This document shows, piece by piece, positions 48,270 to 59,800 of a DNA stretch of 64,000 nucleotides. The notes under the pieces were generated by a model. The model saw nothing but the letters and a program-made list of their open reading frames with translations, was not told the origin of the DNA and did not search any database. How positions within the stretch are numbered: the first letter of the stretch is position 1; every line of letters begins with the position of its first letter. The position numbers and the translations under genes are program-made. This DNA comes from Penelope pileata (lineage: Eukaryota > Chordata > Aves > Galliformes > Cracidae): the NCBI GenBank assembly GCA_013396635.1, contig WBMW01000797.1, positions 1,629,466 through 1,693,465 of the forward strand, in the 5' to 3' direction.

Positions 48270-51200
48270 AGAAGAGCCAGAGGAGGGTGAGGCTGAAGGG
48301 CAGCTTGCCCCAGTTAGCAGGAGGCATCTCATCAGGCCGAGCTGCGCACGAGGGCTCAGCTCCGGTCTCGCCTTTCCCATCGCACAGTTACATAAGAAGT
48401 ACTTGGAAAAATAACTTTGCTTGGCAGAACACGGTGTATGGAAAATTAACTCATTTCTCACGATGATGAAGATGCCACAGAGATTACGATGTTAAGGCTC
48501 TTGTTTTAAAGGGTTGCAGGCTTTTAACAGAGATCACAAGGAACATCTTGCTTCAGGATTTAACATTTATTCATTCGGTTCATCAAGTACTGATATGCAC
48601 GCAGTACTTTGTTGCAGGCTTCATAGTGCTGATAGTAGCCCCAGGTTATGCACAGTGGGTCTCTAGACGGTATGGAAAAGGTTGGCCTTGCGTAGTTCCA
48701 ACCCAGTCATCAAGTAATATTTCCTTAGATCTGACTTGCACGTTTTGTACTTTGAACAAATACTTGTAGCGCTTTTGCTCACCCCCCGCTTTCTGTTTAT
48801 AACGGGCTGTACCAATGGATTCTAGAAGTAGTTGTGAAATGGGTGATTTTTCTTTCCAGTGAGTTTCAGCCATACCAGGACTGTGATAAAATCACTTCAG
48901 CCCGTCTGTTCTGAGCGCTGAAGCCATCAAAATGAACATACTACGAGTTTCAGCAGCAGTCTTTGAGTTAGAATTATTAAACACCTTCATTCCTTTGAAA
49001 ACGTTAACCCAACCTGGATCTCATTATGGCAGAAACTGCTCAGTAACCAGAGCAGGCTTCAGCTGAGCTCACAACATCCAAATTTTAGCAGCCTCTTTCA
49101 GGGGGAGCAAAGGGGGCATGAGAAATACTGTGCAATGTTAACAAAAGTGATATCTGTTGATTTCAGCAAGGAATAATATTTTCATATGCATTTTCACCTC
49201 TCTTTCTCCTTTTCTACTTTGGAAGACTATATAGCAGATTTTAAAACCATATAAAATACTGTAAATTCTTTAAGAGAGGTGAAAAGTTTAATGTAAAAGT
49301 TCAAACAGAAAAGTTGAATTTCATGGGAATTCCTGGGTGTGGATCAGGAAATTGGGAAAAGGAATTACCAGGAAAAGCTGGCCAAGGCAGCCCTCCAAAC
49401 CTCCTCTGATGGGAGCCAGCTGAGAGCTGCATTCAGCCCTGGCACAGACCCAGGGGCTTGCTGGCCCCAGCTCTTTCACTTCGTGTTTTTCTTCTCTCTC
49501 TACTCCTGCAGTACTCCATAATAGCCATCACAGCTCTTCGCAACCTCTGCCTGGGCTCAAACAGGCCTTCTTCGTTTCCATTTGTGTAGCCATTCTTTTC
49601 AGCCAGTCCTGTGGGATTCAGAAGTTGTGATTCCTGTAGCATGGCTGAGCAGAGCATGCAGGTAGGGGCACTAACACTTGGCTAGTTCTCCTGATGGAGA
49701 AAGGTGTCATCTGACAAATCTCAGTGCTTTGTTTCCTTTCTTGCAGTCACACCATAGCCAGACTGGCTCATGGGCTTTCCGTCGTGGCCTCATTACCCCA
49801 GTGGTGTTGCTGACCTGATGTGTTTCCCATGACTAGGGGAGCTGTGCTCCTTGCTGCCACTATCTGTATTCGAGCCTGAAGTCTGGATGGTTGGAGACTG
49901 CTGGAAGTTACGTGGTGCTGGAAGGAGCGTTCCTGTTGGCTTCATGGAGAGGATTTGTGCCTCCAGTATTTAGCAAAATGGTTAGAGTCCATCCACTTCG
50001 GCTGGTGGCATGATGTTCTCCTGTGTCAGCCGTCTCCAAGGAGGGAGGGAGTGCAGGTCAGGGGTGGGATTCCCTGTGGGGTGCCTTAGTGTTGTCACAG
50101 ATAGTTCTCAATGGATAATGGGATCCGTGAGCTCTGCTTTGACATGTGCTGCTGCTCACAGCAGCTTCTTCAGTGTTGTGCTCTGCTGGGGCGGAGGGGT
50201 GGAGATGCTCTGAGTTTCCTGGTCAAGAAACCGATGATGGTTGATGGGCTGGGTGGCATCAGGCTTGCTCGCCATTAATGCTCTTTGTAACCGTATCACA
50301 CAGTGCTGGGGTCTGCTGAACACAGTGTGTTTTCATTTGCGCTAAATGTTTTCTATTTTTTTCTCAGAACTTAGCTCTCTATGCATTCACAGTAACTATT
50401 ATCCTAAAAATCTCCGCGAGAGGTTATTGCAGTTGTAAGTTAATTTGATGAAACAGCGCTCTTAATGCAATTATTCATGATAACAATGATCATTGAAAGG
50501 AAGAAAATACGTGTTGAAAAATTTATTACAAAACTGGTAAAAGCAATATTGCTCATATTGTTGCTTAACGGCATGCAATTGCTTTGCGTTGCTCGTTACA
50601 TTGAAATCAATGGCCTTGTTCACTGTTGTCTTTTTTTCTATTTGTGTAAATATAATCTATGTTAATGAATATGATATTTGAGCACATCCAAACTGGTTTG
50701 TCTTGGAGACCACGAGTAGCAGTGTATTTATAACCTCATCAGAAGCAGATCAACATCCAGGCTGAGCGTTCTCTCTTCTCCCTTTATTAAGAGAACAGAA
50801 TAACTTTCACAGAGTAATATTTACGTTGATGGAATAGAAATCATGTCGTGCTGGAAGCTCATAGTGCTGGATTATTTGCCGTGTCACTAATGCTTTCAGC
50901 AGTGCTGCAAGCTAGCCCTTTAGAAATCAGTCAATGCTTTTACTAAATGGTAACATTTAATTTTTGAGTGCTTTTACAAAATCCACACAGTTGATGAAAG
51001 CAGATTAAAGGAGCATGAAATTAGTGGGGCTTACATCTCTTTATGGTTTGTGAGCTGAACTATTATTGGTCTCCAGACCTGATTCTGAATCCCAATAAAT
51101 GAAGGCCAAAGTTTTTTGTATTTAGATTTTCTAAATAAAAGAGCTTTTAAATTACCTTCTTCACACCGGCTGAACACCAAATCTCTTGCACATTTGTGTA

Positions 51201-52313
51201 TGAAATTACCCTCTGTCCTTTTCTTTAAGCTGTAACAAAAAGGAGCAAATTGTTGAATGAACTAACACTTCGGCGTGAAATTTAAGGGCCAGTAGTGATG
51301 ATTAGGGCCTAGGGGGAACTATCCCCTGGGGCCACCTTATTGCCTTGATGTTTAATGATGGGCTGCCGCTAACTGCATTTGGAAATCAAATAATGCATCA
51401 GGCTGTTAAACACCCATTAAAATCATGGTGCCTAATACATCCATGGATCGGGGCTTACGCTCCTGTGTAAATCCCAGTTCGGAGTTAAAGAAACGCTCTG
51501 CAGGAGCACCTAACGAGATCCATGTGCGTCCGCTGATGTAGCTGGATACAAGAGCGTTTTATTATTTATTGTGAGAATATCCATACTGTGTTAAACTCCT
51601 GACTGAAAAAGAAGACCCGGATCCTGAAAGCAGAAGGGTGAGTGAGTGGAGACTGTAATGGCAGAAAGACTGCAAGATCCAACCAAAGCTGTAAAAGGGG
51701 GTTGTGGTCACACCACAGCAAAGTAACTTCCCTCTGATTTTGTTCCTCTTTTTGAGGACGATTTGTGTCAGAGGATGATGTTCAAGAGAAGTGCAATGAA
51801 GGGTTATCCTCTTCATAGGTCTTGTAGGAAAGGCACAAAGCTATGAACTTGTGGGCTAATGACGTTGGTAAGAGCCAGGGGGGTGAGAAGGGAAACAGAG
51901 CTGGCACTAGAGGAGGGGGAAAGTCCCAGGGTTTCAAACACGTGGGCAGCAGGGAAAAAGAGAGAGCTCGATGGAGAAGGAGAGGGCTGGTCAGAGCAGT
52001 GGCTTGGGAGTGTTTTTGCTGGGAAAGAGCCTTGTTGGTGTTGGCAGCATTGGAAAGTGAGGCTGTAAGACTGTGTTGAAAATGCTGAAATCCCAAATAA
52101 GGTAGATATCTTGCTGAAGGAAGAATGGAGGGCAGTGGAAGACCCTCCTTAGGTGAGGCAGGAGAGCAGGAGCTCCAGAAAGCTCTGACCAGTGTTGGAT
52201 TTGAACAGCTTGTTTCTTTCCTCTTGAGGAAGTGGGAGATCCCTGGGATTTGTTCTGTTTTCTGAAATATTACTCTTTTCCTAAAGTTGGTGTCTGAAGG
52301 GGTTGGTTTTTCT

Positions 52314-52314
<1 letters not shown>

Positions 52315-52350
<36 letters not shown>
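52315..52350. repeat. Poly(T) tract, 36 bases
   Basis: An uninterrupted run of 36 T lies in intron 4. It could be the poly(A) tail of a minus-strand retrocopy whose body would lie to the right, but I do not recognise a retrocopy there. A simple homopolymer expansion is equally possible, and length calls at such tracts are unreliable. Confidence 0.85.
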
Positions 52351-52351
<1 letters not shown>

Positions 52352-55054
52352 TGGTTTTCATGTATGTGGAACCTGTGTTGACGTTTTGGCAAGTTGTTCT
52401 CACTTTTTACACAAGAATACATGGCACATATAACATGCTTTGCCCTCTTCAAATGTCTGTTTGGAGATGTGAGGGGAAGGGCCGCGTGAATTCCAGCAAA
52501 AAGTCTGAAGGGAGCCACAGGGACGAGAATATTTTGTTTGCTGCTAGGAGGTTTGAAAGCTGTGCTGCCAAAACCACTTCAGTGTTTACATCATCTGCTT
52601 TCATGCCAAAATAAAAAATAGTAATTTTTCAGATGCGGTCAGAACCAGAACAATCTGTGATTCCTAGAAAGCTCAGCTAAGCAAGGTTTCCAGAAACAAG
52701 AGAGGCTATGCTTAGGAAAACAACAGGGAAAAGGAATATCTTCCAGATGTGGTTACACTTACACTGTGATTTCTGTTACTGTTTCCATTTTTAAAAAATT
52801 ATTCCAATGACTTGATCACAAAAATATCTGATTTTAAGCATGAGGCACTTAACACTGATGGATTCTCAGCCACTCCCAGATAGTTCTAGTTTGTGAACGT
52901 ACAGACCTTTATTCCTCTGCCTTTCTCCAGGTAGAGTTGTGTAGCTGTTATCTTTTTAGAAAATAAATACTTTTTCATCTTCGTTGTCTGGAGAGATGCA
53001 TAGGTGCAAGTCCTCCTGGCATCACCACGCTAAGAAAATACGCTGCCCAGAATTGGATCCCAGGCATTTCTCGTATCAGAAAAATGCCACCTGAATTGCT
53101 GCTTATGCCTGTTCATTTACTCTTAACACAGCGGTAGGATAAGTGTGTTGTAACAGCTGGGGATGGCAGGGGAGAGAAATACCGGTTATTGCAGAGAGCC
53201 TGACACAATTGTAAAATGGATGGGTAGCGTCACCGAAATAAGAAGCTTGAATTATTTCACAAAAAAAAAGACAAAAACTTTCATCAAAGGCAGATACTTT
53301 GGCACTGAAAGCCACATTTTGTTTTAAAAGGATGGGTTTTTTTCTTGAAGAAAAATGTAAATTTTCAGTTAAATTTAGTTTTGTAATGACTTAATTCTCC
53401 ATCCATCCAATGCATGAGTTGTGTCTAAGCTGCCTTTGGTTGCCGTGTTTGAGTCTGGGCTCGAGTACAAAGGGCTGAGTACCTGAAGGCAGCTGCCTGT
53501 GCTGCTTATAGTGGGCAAAGCCTGAGGAGGGCTGCAGGGTGAACCAACAGAGCAAACAAGCTATACCTGCACAGCAGAGATTTTTACCTGGAGCCTTTTG
53601 TGTGCTCCTTTTTTATGTGCTGGGTTATTGCTGAGTTATTGCACTCATACCAAGGCACACAAATGTTGTTTTTTTTTTTTCCTTCTCCAAACACACGGCT
53701 GTAAAATTCTCCTTGCAGGGAGGAAAAGCAGTCCTAAAAACAAGATTTGCTTCAATCTCTTTTTGTTTCTGTTTGGGCACATCTAGCTGGAAAATGTTTC
53801 AGTCATCAAAGGTTTGATCCGCGCTAAGAGAACGTGCACATCCCTCTGTTTTCAGCAGGAACTCACGTTCCTGAACCATTTTTGATTAACGTTAACATCA
53901 GGTTTTAGAGTCTCAGTTTGAATAGAGCTCAGCTGCACCGCCTGCATGCTTAAACATCTTCACGTAGTTCAGGACTGTGCGGGAGACAAGGCACGGGGCC
54001 ACTGCGGCACTTGGGGCTGGGGACGTTGGCGAAGGCCAAGGAGTGACAGCTGAGGAGATCTCACGGAGCAGCCAGGGCACCGTGGTGGTGTGCAATATCA
54101 CAGGGAAATGAATCTGAATGAGTCCTTTTAATCAAATAAAGATCAGAGTATTAAGAGCAGAAGATAGCTTTTTCGTCTGCAGGAAATGAATTCGCAGATG
54201 AAAAATTCTTGACAGATATTCAGAAGGGGATGCTCACTTCCAGCTAATGTAAGAGCAAAGATCAGATTTACCATTTCACCTGCAAACAATTAAACAAGTG
54301 AGAACTCAAAGAACCATCTATTAATAACTTTTAAAAATATGAAGTCCTGAAATTTGTGGCAAACTTGATGTAAATGTCAATTCCTTTAAGTTCTCATTAG
54401 GACTGCAAGTTTGATGTTGGCACCAAGAAAAAGCAACTGTTGGCAACAGACAGCGTAAGGTGCTAAGTGTTAAAGTAGTGCGGCTGCCGCTGTATGGCTT
54501 GCTGGGTATGTAATGAATTGCTGCAGGATGGATCCTATGGGCTAGGCACTCAGATCGCTGATGGCAGCAGAGATCGTCGTGGCTGACAGAGCAGCTCTGA
54601 TTCATTGCACTTGAGAAGTTGCCCTGACTTCTCCAAGACTGATTTATTTTGCATTTGTTTGTTTTATAGTACTAGATTTTCTGAGGCCAGGCTACCACAA
54701 GCTATCGTGGTTTCTTGATCTAATATCCTGCATCAGAAAGGCATAATACAGAACTTTCTAAAAGGTCAGACATAATATCTCATTTACCTAATCAGATCAG
54801 CGCTCAGCAGAGGTACGTGGACAGCGAGCTGTGCCATCCTCGGGGGGTGAGCTGTCGTGACGTGGTACGCGAGGGTCGGAGCACAGGGAGGGACAGACAC
54901 ACCTTTGTTGGTTTGGTAGGTCAGGGCCACGGGTCCCAAGGCTTACTGACACATGCAATTTTTATAGCAGGTAGCAGTGAACGTAATGGACTGGCCAAGA
55001 TAAACAAAGGCACACGTGGCAAATAAAATGAAAGCTGCCCAGGATTTATTTGTC

Positions 55055-55070
55055 TTTTTTTTTTTTTTTT
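55055..55070. repeat. Poly(T) tract, 16 bases
   Basis: A run of 16 T is followed by CAGCTGAAG, so it superficially resembles a polypyrimidine tract plus splice acceptor. The frame that follows shows no TMEFF2 similarity. Confidence 0.8.
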
Positions 55071-56440
55071 CAGCTGAAGATTTGTACCCCATATCTGAGG
55101 GTAGGAAAATTGGTGTAAAGAACACGGAGTACGTTGTGCTGAGGATTGTATTAAGCTCCGCGAGCCACTCATGAATTTTTTAGAAGTCATGTTTGACTTA
55201 CAAGTGATTTTTCATTGTGTCGCACAGGGATATGTTCTTACTATGTAATTAATTGTATCTCTGATCTGATGGATTAATGAAGAAGAGGTTGGCAGCATCC
55301 CTTTATTACTTAAGCAATCCATGTATCAATTCCTATTAGAGTCCATAGCAATCCAATGCAACAACTGTGTATTTAATCTTAGATCCTTCAATTTCAGTCC
55401 AAGAATATATATAATTGCAAGTTGCCATAAGGTTCATAACACGTATTACACTTCAAAGTATTGAAGGATGCTACTAAGCTGAATTTATTACGTTTCTGTG
55501 AAGCTCCTTTTGTGAAAGTCACAAGTTTATGGGTGTTGCTAGTTTTGAAGCCAGTCTGGAAGAAGTTGTATGGAACTTTCTGGACTCCAGATCAGTGATG
55601 TAACCATAGGTGTGATCTTTCTTGTGATTTTGGGGAGCTGGACCTAGTGACTCCCTTGCTGCCTTCCTATCTCATTTTTCTAAGAGAAACTAATTTCTCA
55701 GGCACTGGGAGTGGCAATTTGGGATTCTCTCTTTGGGTCCAGTACCAGACTGCTGCTATTAAATGATTGTAAAGGCCACTGTAAGGGGAGAGGTGCTGAC
55801 TTTCAGACACAACATCATTAACTTGTGGTCATTAGAAAAATCCCATGATACTTTTTGAAAAAGTAGAGTAGTTAACCTTGGTGGCTTGGCCAGCCTCCAA
55901 CTTTTGTAATTGCATCCTGCCTGCCTAAAATTGCAGCACACACGCTCAGTTGGATGGGGTATTCTTCACCTTTTACCCTGAGCTGCTGAGTAGCTCAGCT
56001 CAATATTTTCTATATTTCAACCCAGAAACGTCTTCATTCAGCGTTATTTTTTTTGAATGATAGTTCACAAAGTGCTTTGAAATCCTCCTGGCTGAAAGTT
56101 GCTGTCTACTATAAATGTAAATTTTCTTTGTTGCCAGCTGTAAAATCATACAAGATTTGACATCAAAAGATCTATGCCTTGTACCATTGCGGTTTGGCTT
56201 GAAGGGCTCTCCTGAAGACATAGACAGAGCGTGCAGTAAATGCAGCCATTTTCTGCCAGGCTGTGTATCTCCCAGCGCTCGGCAGCCAACACGATCTGCC
56301 CGTGGATCGATGGGACACCCTGCAGGGACACTGATATTCCCCAGGACTCAGAGAGTCAGCAGCATGGTGTGCAGCCATCGTGCTGGTCATGGTGCTGGCC
56401 ATCCACGAAGTGCTGTAAGAGGTTGAGATACATCACCCTG

Positions 56441-56846
56441 TGTTGTGGTTCAACCTGGAGGCAGCTCAGCACCAAACAGTCGTTGGCTCACTCCTCCCTT
56501 CCATTGGGATGGGAAGAGAATAAAAAAACCCAACGATTGGATCTTATGGGTTAAGATAACTATTTACTAAGACAGAAGAGAAAAAGAGAATAGTAAGAGT
56601 AATGATAACATATAATATAAATTTAAAAAAAAGTGATGCACAACACAATTGCCTGCCACCCGCCGACCCATGCCCAGCCAGTCCCCGAGCAGCAGCTGCC
56701 CCCCAGCCAACTCCCCTAGGCTTTATAGTTTTTTTCACATGATGTCATATGGTATGGAATATGCCTGTGGCCAGTTCAGGTCAACTGTCCCTGTCCTGTC
56801 CCCTCCCAGCTCCTTGTGCCCCTTCAGCAGGACAGGTAGACTGGCA
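56441..56846 (-). mobile_element. Solo LTR of an avian endogenous retrovirus
   Basis: The plus-strand copy starts TGTTGTGGTTCAACC, a signature seen at the end of common avian LTRs read in reverse, and contains other family-typical stretches such as CAACTCCCC and ATGATGTCATATGGTATGGA. On the minus strand there is a TATAAA (complement of TTTATAG near 56722) in the expected promoter position. The element has TG...CA termini and is flanked by identical 5-bp sequences CCCTG (56436-56440 and 56847-56851), which fit target-site duplications; 5 bp is typical of ERVL-like integrases. No gag, pol or env sequence adjoins it, so it is a solo LTR left by recombination. It is shorter than related copies I recall, so it is a short subfamily or carries an internal deletion. 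Confidence 0.85.
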
Positions 56847-59800
56847 CCCTGGTAGACTGCTGGTTCGCCTGAGCTGTTCTTTTGGGGGAGCCATTGCTTG
56901 TTTGTGCTGAAGTCAGTTGGGCGTTTGGAGAGGACTGAGGTCTAGATACAGCCGTGATTTATTTTCTAAGCAAATCTTACATTTTTTGACAGAAGTCTTC
57001 CTTCCATGCATCAAAGGAAGTGCGCTTCAAGGGGCTTTATCTGTGTAGATAAGGCTATGTGATACAGGAATTAGAAAAGGAATAAAGCTGGAATTAGTGC
57101 TAAATCCACTGTAATATTCTGCTGTGAGATGCTTCAACCTGTAGCCCTTTCAAGTTGTGCTGTGCTGCGCGCAGCGGCTGCATACACTCGTAATGAAACA
57201 TCAGGAAACTTTCAGGCCCCGGAGGAGATCACCTATTTACTGCCCTCTGGCTGATATCTGCTGTGGCAGCTGAAACCTGCCCGCACCCCCGGGAAGTAAA
57301 CCAAGAATTCTTCCAAGATGAATGTGGAAGAGGAAGGAAAAGGTTTGCCTTGGGAGGGGGGTAATAAAAGCAAAGCCTTGTGCTTTGCCCAAGGGTGAGT
57401 GCAGGATTAGTTTTCTTTCGGATAATTCTCCTCGATGTTCTCCTTGCGGGTGCAGGCAGGAGGCCACGGCCGCTCGTTGTAGGCAGTGAGGGGGTGTGAG
57501 GAGGGAGTAAGGAAGGAGCAGGGTGGTGGCTTTGCACGGTGCAGGTCAGTGGTCCTGTTCGGGTGGGCATGGCACAAACGGCAGTGCAGCCAGCATTGCT
57601 CCTCCCAGCGTGCTGGTGGGAGCCCTGCTGCTCTCTGTGCTCTGCTCTCTGCGCACTCTGGCACAGGAGGAGGTGTTGCCGTGATGCTATCGCTGAGTTC
57701 TCCTCTGGCCTTCAGCAGCTGTGAGCAGGTGACCCTCAGAGGGGAACGTGGTCGCTGACATGTGGCATCCGTCCTGGCACAAGGAATGTCCTTGGGCTGC
57801 AGCCTTCGGAGCTGTCCCGTGGCGGCCTGCTCCTAGAAACAATAGTTTCAGCACTTAAAGTCCCAAACCTGCTGAAGAGGGTGGGTACTGGAATATGTGA
57901 AGAGAAGAAAAATGCATTAGCAATAGTCTGAAAACATTATCTTCACCCTGTGCGCAGGCAGTGTACCAAATTGCTATGAATTATAAGTGTGCTTAAGAGG
58001 TCTGAAAAAATGGATCTGAACAAATACTTCGTTCTCAGTCGGTGGAGGTTGTGGCTCACCCTTCCCATCTAACTCCAAAGTAAGAAGCAGCAGCAATGCT
58101 TAAAATTTGTGGAAGCAGCTGGGGAAGAAGGCATGGTGTCCCAAGGCACGTTCAGCACCCAGAAGTGTTCCGGCCCCGCTGAGGGGCACAGCCAGGCACT
58201 GAAGCCCCACATTGGGAGTGGGGAAGAGAGAGGGTGGGGATGAAGGCTTTAGCATAGGCTACAGGAAATGGAAAGTCTCCTCGAAGGACCTGTGTGATTT
58301 ATTCCATTTGTTAATGACTCCTTTATGTGATTTGGAGCTCGGCAGGTTCAGCCATTTAGATCTGTTCGTTTGGGTCTTGGTGGCAAGAGGGGAGAGCGGC
58401 TCTCACAGCCCCGCTGCTCGTGGCCTGGCAAGGACCATTGAGGATAGCATTTTTCAGCTGCTTAATGCCCTCGCTGGTTTTGAGAGGATTCTGAAGCTGA
58501 TATTAGAGAAGCAATGAAAGAGCAGGTGCACCCTCTTAGCTTGGCAACGTTGAAAGAGCAGGAGCAATTTGGGCCGACATTTACACATGTGCTTAGGTTT
58601 GCCACTGTTTTGGAAGGATCAAAATAATGTGAGTCAAAGCCAAAGCAGTAGTACTACTGGAAAAACAGTGATAGGTTTCAGCCTCAGATTCTGTATTGGA
58701 AGGAGTCAGCTCAGAGCAAGAGCAACCTGTCCTGCACCCGTCAGGAGAGGCAGTGAGGATGGGCAGGCGCCGATGGTGCTGGGCTGAGGGGGAAGGATGC
58801 CCAGCTCCCGCAGGCACGTCTGGCTGGATGCAGAGAGGAAGCCCTCTGATACCCGGCGACTTCTGGTGGCTGTCTGTGTTGTAAATGGAAGGTAACCATT
58901 GTAAAAAATTACACTTAGATGCTCTGTAAAGGCTGAAATGCAGAATCAAGTCTAAATACGGACTTCAGTTTGTAAATATGTTTTATGAAGGGAAGTACAT
59001 AAAATAAGGAAGAAATGTACAAGCTAATAGGAAACAATGCTGGATTTTTTTATTTATCTTGTGCTAAATAGCAGTAGCATGGTATAACAGTCTTATGGAA
59101 GTTTTTCCTTTGATCAGAAGCAAATCCAAGAACAAAAGCGAACACGCTGAAGTAGGATCTGTGTGTCTACCCTGCAGGTCAGCTGCTGCGGGGGCATTTT
59201 AGCGACCTGACCGCAAGCCCCCAGGCACTGCTGCTGGGAGCAGGGAGTGTCTAATGCACGCTGTTCTTGAGGGTAATTACCAGGAAATGCAGAGGGATCA
59301 ATCATGCTTGATGCACCGAGCGATTATGTTTTATCCCCTGAAATGTCTTTTGTTGTTCAGGGGATGCAAAGTGTGTGAATGTTGTGGTAGCACAGAAATG
59401 CTGCTAGGAAAGCAGCTGCGTTAACAAAGCAGATAAGCGCAGCATAGGACCGTGGGGCTGCTCGGATGCTAGGGAGCTGCTCCCTTTAAAATAATGGCAT
59501 CTCAGGACTATAAGCAAAGCAGTAATTGTGTGAATTGTGTGAATTGCAGGTAAGGAGAAGGGCTGCAGGCAGGGCGTCCCCTGCCCTCTGGCTGCAGCTC
59601 ACTGGGGTGCAGGAGGGGCAGTGCCATCGCCCCATCTTTTATTTGCTAGCCACACTTCCAGTATTGTTATTCAACCATCAGTTCTTCCTGCTTTTCTTTT
59701 TTTTTTTTTCTATTTTTGCTCTTTGAAGTTTGCCTTTATGAGGCTGATGATCCTCATGGTTCCTCCCCCAGGCAGGTCTGGGGGGCTTCACGTAGCCCTG

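Noticed and set aside
54080..54110. TGGTGTGCAATATCAC, reminiscent of the TMEFF2 CVCNIDC exon
   Set aside because: The flanking codons do not match the second follistatin module, and there is no acceptor in the right place.
55055..55110. Poly(T)-CAG followed by an open stretch, looking like a splice acceptor and exon
   Set aside because: The translation does not match TMEFF2 exon 5 and no plausible coding continuation was found; better explained as a homopolymer.
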